DNA of 22,466 nucleotides, from positions 1 through 22,466 of the forward strand of contig JBBQXP010000043.1 in NCBI GenBank assembly GCA_038209555.1. The letters are read 5' to 3'. Position 1 is the first letter of the stretch. The number at the start of each line of letters is the position of its first letter. This document shows positions 1-6,491 of the stretch, piece after piece. A program made the translations under genes and the position numbers. Source of the stretch: DASQGA01 sp038209555. GTDB lineage: Bacteria > Actinomycetota > Thermoleophilia > Gaiellales > Gaiellaceae. The notes under the pieces were generated by a model. The model did no database searches. It worked only from the letters and a program-made list of their open reading frames with translations, and was not told where the DNA came from.

Positions 1-281
1 CATTCGCGCGACCGTACGGGGTGCCCACTTCGCGCATCGTCACGCAGGTGATGCTGGCAGACTCGATCCGTTCGTGTCGGCGAGCGTGGCAGCATCCGCC
101 ATCACGTCGGCCCCTATGCCGGGCGCGAGTGGGGAACCGCAGCTTGCCGCTTGGCGGCAGGGCGGATCTGGCCGCGACAGCGGCAGTAGTCAAGAAGCCC
201 GAGCTCGTTCCGTCGGCTTCCAGGCCGAAGCACGCGCATGCCTGTCCACGTCTCGAATGTTGGGCGGTTCCGTCAGACCAG
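1..281. other. Window start, no supported gene
   Basis: I see no convincing gene here on either strand. The open frames give arginine- and serine-rich translations with no recognisable motif. The stretch lies just beyond the 3' end of a tRNA-Ser fragment, so it is probably flanking DNA of an older integration event. Confidence 0.4.
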
Positions 282-338
282 CGGCGGGGGTGGGATTCGA
301 ACCCACGAGGCCCCTTTCGAGGCCTAGCGGTTTTCAAG
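282..338 (-). pseudogene. tRNA-Ser(UGA) 3' half (att remnant)
   Basis: Read on the minus strand, this has a serine-type anticodon loop CTTGAAA (anticodon TGA), the 3' anticodon stem ACCGC, a long variable arm (AGGCC, loop, GGGGCCT), a perfect T arm (GTGGG, TTCGAAT, CCCAC), the acceptor 3' strand CCCCGCC and discriminator G at 282. The 5' anticodon stem (expected GCGGT) and everything upstream are absent, so this is a 3' half only. Integrases commonly cross over in the anticodon loop and leave such halves. It is therefore most likely an attachment-site remnant of an element other than the 10-kb one to its right. Confidence 0.75.
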
Positions 339-422
339 AACATCTCGAAACCGTGGATTTGCAGGTCGTTCTGCGCTGGTGCGCCAGTCTGTGCGCCAGT
401 CAGCAGCCGTCGCTGCACGAAC
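324..422 (-). pseudogene. Possible integrase C-terminal remnant
   Basis: The minus strand is open for 33 codons and ends at TAG (324-326) inside the tRNA-Ser half. It reads ...DWRTDWRTSAERPANPRF...ENR. An integrase stop codon lying inside the tRNA-derived att core is a common arrangement in integrated elements, and repeated hydrophilic tails of this type occur at the ends of actinobacterial tyrosine recombinases. The frame is cut at about 422, where tRNA-Thr-like sequence begins. The family assignment rests on position and tail character only, because no catalytic motif is included. Confidence 0.3.
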
Positions 423-424
423 TG

Positions 425-485
425 AGCCGGCTGGAGCACTTCACTCGTAATGAAGGGGTCCGCGGTTCGAATCCGCGCGTCGGCT
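425..485 (+). pseudogene. tRNA-Thr(CGU) lacking its 5' end
   Basis: From about 425 the sequence follows a threonine tRNA: part of the D loop and the 3' D stem GAGC (434-437), anticodon stem and loop CTTCA-CTCGTAA-TGAAG (anticodon CGT, 446-448), T arm CGCGG-TTCGAAT-CCGCG, and acceptor 3' strand CGTCGGC. The 5' D-stem strand is ACTG where GCTC is needed. No 5' acceptor strand GCCGACG stands at the right distance: the GCCGTCG at 406-412 leaves a D region about six bases too long and has one mismatch. This copy is therefore probably not a working tRNA but a junction between tandem elements. Confidence 0.65.
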
Positions 486-488
486 CTC
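438..488 (+). repeat. Left attachment site (51-bp direct repeat)
   Basis: This 51-bp segment begins ACTTCACTCG and ends CGGCTCTC. It recurs in the same orientation at 10679-10729 with one mismatch (C476 versus G10717). It covers the anticodon arm, T arm and 3' acceptor of tRNA-Thr(CGU). The integrase gene starts its 3' end 40 bp to the right, the usual arrangement at an element end. The left copy keeps the T-stem pairing and the right copy breaks it. Confidence 0.85.
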
Positions 489-528
489 TGCGATTTGCAG
501 GACTTTCCTTCTCGACTGGCGGGCTTAC

Positions 529-1614
529 CTAGTCGTACTCGGTGCCCAATAGCTGCCCAAACGCCTCGGTTTTCGCGTCGTAGGCGTCGAGCAGACCCCG
601 CTCATACTCCTCCGCGTCGGGGGCCAGGTGCCCGTAGGTCGCGTCGATCATCGCGACGCTCGTTCCCATTCGCCGCGCCAGTGTGAAGAGGGAGACGCCG
701 GCGGCGAGGCTCATCGTGGCGTAGGAGTGGCGCAGGTCGTAGATTCGTCGCACCGGGTCGATCCCGGCCGCTCTGACCGCCGGCTTCCACTCGCGCGACC
801 TCCAGTTGTGGAGGTTCATGTGACCGCCGCGCAGGGCGGGGAAGAGGAGCGGCGAGTCGAGCCTTGGGGGAAGTTCCTCTAGCACGTCCAGCACGCGCTG
901 TCGCAGCGGAACCCGCCGCCGTGACCTGTTGGTCTTCCCGTACTGGCGAAGCTCCCCTCCCGAGTACGTGCGCCGAACCGAGACGACCCTCTCCAGGCGA
1001 TCGACGTCACGGCGCTCGAGCGCGAGCCACTCCTCCGGCCGCAGCCCGGTGCCGGCTGCGAAGACGACGAGCGGACCCCAGGGGCCGAGCTCCTCGGCGA
1101 CGAGCTCGATCTGCTCCCAGGATTCGAAGGGGAGAATCTCCTTGCGCTTCGGCTTGGGGTTGGGGACGAGCTTGGCCGCGTTCTCGTCCACGACCTTCCA
1201 GCTGACGCCTGCGTTCAGGACTTGGCGCAGGGCGACCATCGCATCGTGGCGGTGCCCGTCAGGAAGTCGTTTCGACCATCTCCCGATCTCGTCGGGGAGC
1301 AGCCTGCGGACGGGCACATCGCCGAAGGCAGTGGACGCTTTCACCAGCATCGCCCGCAGGCGAACCATCGTCGCGGGCGCCGCCTGGTGCTGTTCCATGT
1401 AGCGATCGACGAGCTCGGCCAGCGTCCAGTCGCGCCGGGCGGCCGCGAGCGGTCCGAGCCGGACGCGCTCGAGGGCCAGGTCGAGCGCGAGACGCGCCTC
1501 TCCCTTCGTCTGGAGCCCGCCCACCTGACGACGTGTGCCGTGCTCGTCGCGGAAGCGATAGGCCCAGGAGCCGCCGTCGAGCTTGTAAACCTGCCCTGCC
1601 TGAACGCTGGGCAT
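529..1614 (-). CDS. int: Tyrosine-family site-specific integrase
   Basis: This 361-residue phage-type tyrosine recombinase would integrate and excise the element at the tRNA-Thr site. The N-terminal arm-binding and SAM-like core-binding parts cover about residues 1-155 and the catalytic domain about 160-345. Visible catalytic residues are R192 (in GTGLRPEEW), K227 (YGKTNR), R295 (YDLRHSYAT) and the nucleophile Y327 (DATYGHLAPD). The first His of the HxxR box is Tyr (Y292), and the later His/Trp position is in RRMGTS, a variant I know from actinobacterial integrases. The ATG start has AGGAGG eight bases upstream. The gene lies at the element edge, 40 bp from the left att, and is last in the leftward operon, 15 bp after the excisionase. 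Confidence 0.93.
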   Translation of the reverse strand: MPSVQAGQVYKLDGGSWAYRFRDEHGTRRQVGGLQTKGEARLALDLALERVRLGPLAAARRDWTLAELVDRYMEQHQAAPATMVRLRAMLVKASTAFGDVPVRRLLPDEIGRWSKRLPDGHRHDAMVALRQVLNAGVSWKVVDENAAKLVPNPKPKRKEILPFESWEQIELVAEELGPWGPLVVFAAGTGLRPEEWLALERRDVDRLERVVSVRRTYSGGELRQYGKTNRSRRRVPLRQRVLDVLEELPPRLDSPLLFPALRGGHMNLHNWRSREWKPAVRAAGIDPVRRIYDLRHSYATMSLAAGVSLFTLARRMGTSVAMIDATYGHLAPDAEEYERGLLDAYDAKTEAFGQLLGTEYD

Positions 1615-1629
1615 TGAGATGTCCTCCTG

Positions 1630-1881
1630 TTATCGAGGGGTTGCTGGCACGTGGGATACTACGACGCTGGGCGGGCGCTTGGAAGGGGTTGCTGGCGCTT
1701 CTCCTCCGGCGCTCGTCCTCTGTCTTTCGAGCCACGTCTCGACCTCGGTCACGCGGAAGCGCAGTCTGCCGCCAATCTTGAACGAGGGCACCTTCCCGGC
1801 CTCGGCCCAGTCGACGATCGTCCCGGGGGAGAACCCGAGGACGTCGGCGAGCTGACGGGCGGTGAGGAGCTGCTCGTTCAC
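1630..1881 (-). CDS. xis: Excisionase-like HTH protein
   Basis: This 83-residue protein carries a MerR/excisionase-type winged helix (HTH_17) at residues about 5-55: LLTARQLADVLGFSPGTIVDW, then GKVPSFKIGGRLRFRVTEVETWL. Such proteins bend DNA at att sites and steer the integrase toward excision. The start is the GTG at 1881 because it overlaps the TGA of the upstream gene as GTGA, the arrangement repeated through this operon. A longer in-frame start at 1935 would lie well inside the upstream gene. The tail (about residues 56-83) is low-complexity and Pro/Ser/Thr-rich. Its place directly before the integrase supports the role. Confidence 0.85.
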   Translation of the reverse strand: MNEQLLTARQLADVLGFSPGTIVDWAEAGKVPSFKIGGRLRFRVTEVETWLERQRTSAGGEAPATPSKRPPSVVVSHVPATPR

Positions 1882-2840
1882 GGCTCCCCCGCAGGGAGGG
1901 CACGCAAGAGGTGGACCCTGTCCTCCTCCTCGCATGCGATCGCAAGCCGGAGGCCGACGGGGTCGAGCAGGCCCTCGATCTCCTCCCGAACGATCGCGGC
2001 GAGGAGATCCGGTGCGAGCGCTTCGAGCTGGCAGGTCTCGCCGGCCCAGCGACCCGAGCGGCTGTCGGATGCCTTCGCGGGTGCTGTCGGGAGTTCGTAC
2101 TCGACGACCTGGTCGGCCGTGAGGGCGATCCTGACCGGGATGATGCGTAGCGTGTAGACGATCCGGTCCGCCTCGACGAAGGCGGCCGCGTCGGCCGCGA
2201 TCGAGTCGAAGATCGACTGGCCGGACGGGTCGTAGTCGCCGACGTGGAGGAGGATCGTCGGGACGTCGCGATCTAGAGCACGCTCGGCGATCAGGCGGAC
2301 GGCTGTAAGGCTCGCGAAGCCTCCGGAGCTGAACACCGGCACCGAGTAGTCGTCGGCGACGCGGGCGAGCTGGGGACCCATCCCGGCTGCCTCACACCAG
2401 AGCTCGAGGCGGTGTCGCTGGTGAGCCTGCCGATCACGACGGTACTTGTGGATTCGCCGGCCGGTGTCGTCCCAGAAGTCGACGATCCCCTCGTGCCAGG
2501 GGGACGAGTAGGTGACGACGCCGTCGTCGCGAATCGCATCGAAGGGGACGATTCGAGCTCTCCGAGCCCGGACGAGGAGTTCGGCGAGCCGGTTGTACGC
2601 GAGGTCGCTCTTCTCGTACTCGTAGACGGCGACGAGGCGGTAGAAGATCTGGCGCACGGTCAGCGGCAGGTGCTCCGCGTACTCGTCCAGGACGGCGCCG
2701 ATCTGATCGAGGAGGAGGGACGTCTTCGCCTGCGGACGCCATGGCGCGTAGCCCTTCGGCCTCGCCCGTCGGTTTTCACGGCCCGCCGTGATCACGGGGC
2801 GGCCCTTCGCCTCAGCGCTCTCGCGGCTCTCCACGCTCAC
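1878..2840 (-). CDS. Spo11/TopoVI-A-like 'mini-A' Toprim protein
   Basis: This 320-residue protein resembles the A subunit of type IIB topoisomerases. Residues 61-70 (TVRQIFYRLV) match the region of the catalytic tyrosine, with Y67 the candidate nucleophile. A Toprim-like part follows, with ELWCEA (E150) and HVGDYDPSG (D202, D204) as likely metal ligands. It is shorter than TopoVI-A, and no B-subunit ATPase gene is nearby. This fits the stand-alone mini-A proteins known from mobile elements, whose biochemical role is unsettled; nicking or breaking DNA in replication or recombination is inference. The GTG start overlaps the upstream TGA as GTGA, and the stop overlaps the excisionase start the same way. 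Coupling to the replication ATPase suggests joint action. Confidence 0.75.
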   Translation of the reverse strand: MSVESRESAEAKGRPVITAGRENRRARPKGYAPWRPQAKTSLLLDQIGAVLDEYAEHLPLTVRQIFYRLVAVYEYEKSDLAYNRLAELLVRARRARIVPFDAIRDDGVVTYSSPWHEGIVDFWDDTGRRIHKYRRDRQAHQRHRLELWCEAAGMGPQLARVADDYSVPVFSSGGFASLTAVRLIAERALDRDVPTILLHVGDYDPSGQSIFDSIAADAAAFVEADRIVYTLRIIPVRIALTADQVVEYELPTAPAKASDSRSGRWAGETCQLEALAPDLLAAIVREEIEGLLDPVGLRLAIACEEEDRVHLLRALPAGEP

Positions 2841-4309
2841 GACGCCGCCTCCTCCGCGGCCGCCTCGGTGAGAAGGTCGGGGGCGGGGGGAATGGCTTGC
2901 ATCTGCTCCTCCGTACTCCCCTTTAGGGGACGGGGAGCACGGAGCAGATGCTTTTCGCCCCTTTCCCCCCCAGGCGGAGCAATCTGCTCCCCGTCTGCTC
3001 CTGACGCCGGGAGCAGATGAGAGATCAGGGGGTCGTCGGCCAGGTGAAGCTGTGCCGTGCGACGTTCCGGGCAGTAGGCGAGCGCGACGTCGACGCCGCC
3101 TTCATCCCTCGCGACGTTCACGATGCGGCCGGCGGCGAAGAGCCCGTCGCGGACGCCGTTCCGGCGGTCCCGGCTCATCCCCGGCGTGGCCTTCTCGACC
3201 GCGCCCCAGGTCGTGCCGGGGTGCTCGTCAATGCGGGCGACGATTAGCTCGCCGATCGTCTCGTCGTCGAGCTCGTCCTTCTCCTCGACCTCGAAGCTGT
3301 CGCCCGCGGCCCAGAGGAGTTGCAGCGTCGTCGCGTGGTAGTCGCTCGCCCACCGCGCCTTCTGGAAGTGAAGTCGGAGCCGGCCGTGCCCTTGCGCGGA
3401 GACGTGCAGGAGTGTGTCGCCGGCGCCCTCCCACGCGCCGCTCACCTTGCCGCCCTTGTTTTCGTGATGCACGAGGATGACGACCAGTCGACGCCCGGAG
3501 CGCCGCCGCACGTCTCCGACGAGCACGAGGAAATCGCGTACCTCCTGCAGCGTCCCGGCGGCGTTCATGCCGGCGCACGTGACCGGCCCGCAGATGACGA
3601 CGTCGACCTCGTGCTCGAGCACGCGGTCGACGAGGAGCTCGCGCCAACGCTCGTCGGCGAACGTGAACGCCCCCCAGGGCGCCTCGAGCACGGAGATGCG
3701 ATCGCCAATCGGCGAGCCCGCCCACGCGTCACGCTTGCGCTTCAGCTTCTGGCGGAAGCGAGGTCGCGGGCCTTCGTTCTCGATGATGAGCACGCGGAGA
3801 GGACGAGGGACGCGGATGCCGAGCCACGGGTCGCCCGCGGCGAAGTGGCAGGCGGCGTCGACGCAGAGCGTCGTCTTGCCGGCGCCGCCGTCGCCATAGA
3901 CCATGACGTCGCCGCCCTCGGGAATGACTGCGTTGTCGGCGTCGCCGAGCACGGCCTCGCTTCCCTGCTCTTCGGTGTCGACGAAGACGTCGAGCGGGAC
4001 GATGCGGACGCCGGCGAGCGCGCCCTTGACCGCCTCCTCCTCAGTCTGCGGTTCCTTGATCGACCCGAGAGGCTCGGGGGCGGGAAGGTCGGCGGCGACT
4101 TCGAGCTCGATCGCCTCGGCCTCCGGGTTACGCTTCGGGGTCTCAGAGCCGTCGAGGGCGTGGTTCGCTGTAGGGGCGGCGCGATCGCGGAGGAGGATCC
4201 GATGCAGCGCGAGCCGCGCCGCATACTCGGTTTCTGTGAGTGCCTCGAAGGTCGCGTCCGCAAAGTGATCCTCCCAGCCCGGATCGCCGATCACAGGCGC
4301 GACGCTCAC
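2837..4309 (-). CDS. RepA-like AAA ATPase / replicative helicase-like protein
   Basis: This 490-residue protein has a RecA-fold AAA_25/RepA-type core: Walker A GDGGAGKTT at 139-147, an acidic IIENEG at 175-180, Walker B VDVVICGP at 235-242, and an HHENKGGKVSGAWEG motif at 281-295 that is characteristic of this family. A probable winged helix covers about 345-405, and the C-terminal about 85 residues are low complexity. These proteins power plasmid and phage replication, so it probably initiates or drives replication of the excised element. The start is GTG 4309, overlapping the upstream TGA; the frame stays open to 4375, but that extension is arginine/glycine-rich and unlikely. The 3' end of the gene contains a repeat cluster that may be the origin. 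Confidence 0.82.
   Translation of the reverse strand: MSVAPVIGDPGWEDHFADATFEALTETEYAARLALHRILLRDRAAPTANHALDGSETPKRNPEAEAIELEVAADLPAPEPLGSIKEPQTEEEAVKGALAGVRIVPLDVFVDTEEQGSEAVLGDADNAVIPEGGDVMVYGDGGAGKTTLCVDAACHFAAGDPWLGIRVPRPLRVLIIENEGPRPRFRQKLKRKRDAWAGSPIGDRISVLEAPWGAFTFADERWRELLVDRVLEHEVDVVICGPVTCAGMNAAGTLQEVRDFLVLVGDVRRRSGRRLVVILVHHENKGGKVSGAWEGAGDTLLHVSAQGHGRLRLHFQKARWASDYHATTLQLLWAAGDSFEVEEKDELDDETIGELIVARIDEHPGTTWGAVEKATPGMSRDRRNGVRDGLFAAGRIVNVARDEGGVDVALAYCPERRTAQLHLADDPLISHLLPASGADGEQIAPPGGERGEKHLLRAPRPLKGSTEEQMQAIPPAPDLLTEAAAEEAAS
2899..3018. repeat. Iteron-like repeats, candidate replication origin
   Basis: Four perfect copies of a 9-mer lie in 118 bp in alternating orientation: ATCTGCTCC at 2901-2909 and 2982-2990, and its complement GGAGCAGAT at 2941-2949 and 3010-3018. 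A shorter copy TCTGCTCC is at 2994-3001. The first pair extends to an 11-bp inverted repeat (GCATCTGCTCC / GGAGCAGATGC) closing a GC-rich hairpin over 2899-2951. The cluster sits in the low-complexity 3' end of the RepA-like gene, a place where phage and plasmid origins are often found. The origin role is inference. Confidence 0.5.
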
Positions 4310-4464
4310 GCGTGCTCCTCCTCCTCGACGAGCCGCCAGAGATCCTCGGCCAGGTCGTCCAGGGCGATCGCGCACGTCTCGATGTCGCCGACCTCGAGCT
4401 GCTCGTGGATCCAGGTCGCCCGGGCGTGGGCGTCTTTCAGGGCGGCGAGCTCGGCGGGGCTCAC
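4306..4464 (-). CDS. Small acidic protein, 52 aa
   Basis: A short gene fits between its neighbours with GTGA overlaps at both ends: its GTG (4464) overlaps the TGA of the upstream frame, and its TGA (4306-4308) overlaps the GTG of the RepA-like gene. The product begins VSPAELAALKDAHARA and ends LWRLVEEEEHA. It is acidic, probably helical, and has Glu/Leu heptad character. I recognise no family. Its position directly before the replication ATPase suggests a helper or loader subunit, but that is guesswork. Confidence 0.6.
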   Translation of the reverse strand: MSPAELAALKDAHARATWIHEQLEVGDIETCAIALDDLAEDLWRLVEEEEHA

Positions 4465-4910
4465 GCGGACCACCGCCGAGCGCCCCGGCCGTACGGGGCT
4501 GCTAGAGGAGCAGGTTCAGGGTCGCCGTCGGCTTGCCGGCCAGGCGAGCCGCGAGACGTGCGACGGGATCGAGAGCGCCGACCGGCCGGGCGGCAGTGCC
4601 GGCCGGGTGTCCGGAGGCGCCGCGGTGCCTGGTTCTGGCAGGCGACTCGCTGCCGCACGATCCGCGCGCCGCGTCGGAGCTCGCGAGCGAATCTGGCGGA
4701 CGAGCGGGCAGTCGGGCCGGCGAGCTCCACCTCGAGGAGGACGATCTCGACACGGAGTTCGTCGGACGTCTCCACGTCGCCCAGCTCGATGGCTTCCTCG
4801 AGCTCGGCGCGCGCCTCTTCGAGTCCTTTTCGACGAAGCTGCAGCTGCGACGCATAGCCGACGGCTTCCTCGGGACTGATCGCCCAAGGTCGTTCTAGCC
4901 GGGTGCGCAC
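4461..4910 (-). CDS. Unknown operon-leading protein, possibly frameshifted
   Basis: This is the first gene of the leftward operon, 149 codons from GTG 4910 with AAGGA about nine bases upstream. The N-terminal half is a plausible helical protein (AISPEEAVGYASQLQLRRKG, then an EL/AE-rich segment to about residue 75). The C-terminal half in this frame is an unlikely Arg/Pro/Gly-rich string. In another frame the same DNA reads ...VARLAARLAGKPTATLNLLL and stops at 4502, which looks more protein-like and has a more GC-rich third codon position by my hand count. A frameshift, real or from sequencing, near 4650-4720 is possible. As written, its stop overlaps the next start as GTGA. No family recognised. 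Confidence 0.5.
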   Translation of the reverse strand: MRTRLERPWAISPEEAVGYASQLQLRRKGLEEARAELEEAIELGDVETSDELRVEIVLLEVELAGPTARSSARFARELRRGARIVRQRVACQNQAPRRLRTPGRHCRPAGRRSRSRRTSRGSPGRQADGDPEPAPLAAPYGRGARRWSA

Positions 4911-4984
4911 TCTCGCCGATCCTTGTGATGCGACATGCCGAGCAACCTAAACGACGCGTCGGCTAGACCAGGGCGGCCCTAGAA

Positions 4985-5019
4985 CGACTGAGCCGGGCCT
5001 CAGAAACCCGGCTCGGTCG
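4985..5019. promoter_or_regulatory. Strong hairpin in the divergent region
   Basis: GAGCCGGG (4990-4997) and CCCGGCTC (5007-5014) pair around a nine-base loop. The stem continues outward through one G-U pair to CGAC/GTCG, about 13 pairs in all. No T-run follows on either strand, so it is not a typical intrinsic terminator. It lies upstream of the leftward operon and could be an attenuator, an RNA-stability element or a protein site. Confidence 0.4.
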
Positions 5020-5083
5020 CGATCATGTCGCTCGCAGGATGGCGAACGAGAGGAACCTAACAGCTCCGTCGGCCGTCGTCCGA

Positions 5084-5123
5084 GCGCAACAGCTATTGTT
5101 GCGCGCAACGAAAGATGTTGCGC
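5084..5123. promoter_or_regulatory. Tandem overlapping operator palindromes
   Basis: Two 21-bp inverted repeats share the half-site GCGCAAC: GCGCAACA-N5-TGTTGCGC at 5084-5104 and GCGCAAC-N7-GTTGCGC at 5103-5123. They overlap by two bases and their centres are 19 bp apart. The junction GTTGCGCGCAAC (5098-5109) is itself a perfect palindrome. They lie between the leftward replication/integration operon and the rightward operon, where the lysogeny-type repressor of the element would be expected to act. Confidence 0.65.
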
Positions 5124-5170
5124 CGAGATGCCGAACCCATACCGACGATGCGCGCCGATAGCCGAGGGCG

Positions 5171-5461
5171 ATGGCTGCTGAATCCCTGATCGAGGCGCGG
5201 TACCTGACCGTCGAGGAGGCCGCGCTCTGGTCGCGGCAGTCGCGCTCGACGATCCGCCGGAAGGTCGCAAGCGGCGATCTCGAGGCGTACCGGCTCGGCG
5301 AGCACGGGCCGCTGAGGATCCCGGTCACGGCGCTCGAGGAGCATCTTCAGCCCCGACGTCCAGGTCTCGCCTCGCTCGGCGAGAGCCCGCAAGCGCGCCG
5401 CGGCCCGAACGGGGCAGTCGACCCGCCGGCGCACGGCGGGACCACAACGAGAGGAGCCTGA
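5171..5461 (+). CDS. Small HTH DNA-binding protein (excisionase/regulator type)
   Basis: This 96-residue protein has a MerR/HTH_17-like winged helix at about residues 10-60: YLTVEEAALWSRQSRSTIRR, then SGDLEAYRLGEHGPLRIPVTALEEHL. The rest is low complexity. It begins 47 bp after the double palindrome and is first in the rightward operon, so it is the best candidate for the switch regulator that binds those sites, or for a second excisionase-like factor. GAGGG precedes the ATG. Its TGA overlaps the next ATG by one base (TGATG) behind a GAGGAG site, so the two genes are coupled. Confidence 0.75.
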   Translation: MAAESLIEARYLTVEEAALWSRQSRSTIRRKVASGDLEAYRLGEHGPLRIPVTALEEHLQPRRPGLASLGESPQARRGPNGAVDPPAHGGTTTRGA

Positions 5462-6126
5462 TGGAGGCTTTCACCGACCACAGCGGCAGCCGACGGACGC
5501 TCGTCGTGATGCCCGAGCCCGTGCAGAAGAGCAAACGCCTGCGAAAGCCGCTCGAGGCCTATCAACGTGTCATCGACGAGCAGCGCGCGGCGAACGTTCG
5601 GCTCAGCGAGCTCTTTGCAAACCGGGAGCGTGCCGAGGCGGCCCAGCTCGAGGCCGAGGGCGAGGCGATCTTCACGGGCTCGACTCTCCCCGTCGTCAAA
5701 GAGACGGGCATCGCGGAGGAGATTTTGCAGCTCGAGGGCCGGCTCGAGGCGATCGAGGTCGCATTTGGGCGAGCCGAGCTCGCGCTCGCCGAGGCGTTCG
5801 AGGAAGAGCGCGGGGCCTTGCTCCAGGAGGCCGAGAAGCGCACCCAGGCGGCCGGTGACGAGTACGCCGCAGCGGTCACGAAGCTCGAGGAGAGGCGTCT
5901 TGAGTTTTTCGGCGAGAAGCGGATTGCGACCTGGATCGGCTCGTTCCCGCGCGAGCGGAAGGGCATGCCCTCCGGGCAGCCGGCCGTGTCCGCGATCCAA
6001 GACGCAATGTCCGGCGAGGCGCTCTCGTTCGACCGTCTCATCGGCGCCCTTCGCGGCGAGCTCGAGGGCCCTGTCGCTGTGCCCGGGCCGCGTGAGGTCA
6101 CGCTGCCGCTTCGGGTGGCCTCGTGA
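5461..6126 (+). CDS. Coiled-coil protein of unknown function
   Basis: The product has 221 residues, mostly charged and helical. A long probable coiled coil runs through about residues 30-155, rich in Glu, Ala and Leu (for example EEILQLEGRLEAIEVAFG). A less regular C-terminal part contains KRIATWIGSFPRERKGMPSG. The ATG follows GAGGAG. It sits in the rightward operon after the HTH gene, and its stop overlaps the next GTG as GTGA. The coiled-coil character and its position upstream of packaging genes would suit a scaffold-like or capsid-interference protein, but no family is recognised and that is speculation. Confidence 0.75.
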   Translation: MEAFTDHSGSRRTLVVMPEPVQKSKRLRKPLEAYQRVIDEQRAANVRLSELFANRERAEAAQLEAEGEAIFTGSTLPVVKETGIAEEILQLEGRLEAIEVAFGRAELALAEAFEEERGALLQEAEKRTQAAGDEYAAAVTKLEERRLEFFGEKRIATWIGSFPRERKGMPSGQPAVSAIQDAMSGEALSFDRLIGALRGELEGPVAVPGPREVTLPLRVAS

Positions 6127-6491
6127 GCGTCCGCGACGAAGGCGGCCGCTTCACTCGGCCGGACAACATGGACGACGCGATCAGACGCGCGGCCGGCTAC
6201 TCGAGCCTCGAGCAAGCCGTCGCCGAAGCGGGCCGGACGTCGGGGATCTCGGCCGAGGCGGTCGAGGAGGCCGAGCAGCGAGCCGCCGAGGCCCGCGAGG
6301 AAGCGGACCGGCTGGCTGCTCGGCGGTCGGACGAGCTAGGCGCGGCCGCCGGCCACGGCGACGGCGGCGAGGGACGCGAGCGCGCAGGGCGACGGGAGGT
6401 CGGAATGGACGACATCATCCGGAGCGCGGCCGGACTGGCGCCCGAGTATCCGGGGCGCGGCCCCGACCAGGGCGCAGAGGACGTGGCCTAG
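6123..6491 (+). CDS. Unknown protein with duplicated motif
   Basis: This 122-residue protein has a Glu/Ala/Arg-rich helical middle (about 40-75). A short motif occurs at both ends: MDDAIRRAAG at residues 16-25 and MDDIIRSAAG at 95-104. The two copies may be equivalent binding helices joined by a flexible charged linker. The GTG start overlaps the upstream TGA (GTGA), and the stop directly abuts the next ATG. No family recognised. Confidence 0.7.
   Translation: MSVRDEGGRFTRPDNMDDAIRRAAGYSSLEQAVAEAGRTSGISAEAVEEAEQRAAEAREEADRLAARRSDELGAAAGHGDGGEGRERAGRREVGMDDIIRSAAGLAPEYPGRGPDQGAEDVA

Noticed and set aside
406..485. Complete tRNA-Thr gene
   Set aside because: The D region would be about six bases too long, the D stem mismatched and the acceptor imperfect. 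Only the portion from about 425 follows a tRNA.
3320..4879. Long plus-strand open frame (519 codons)
   Set aside because: It runs antisense to the RepA-like gene, has no family motif, and is the usual shadow frame of a GC-rich gene.
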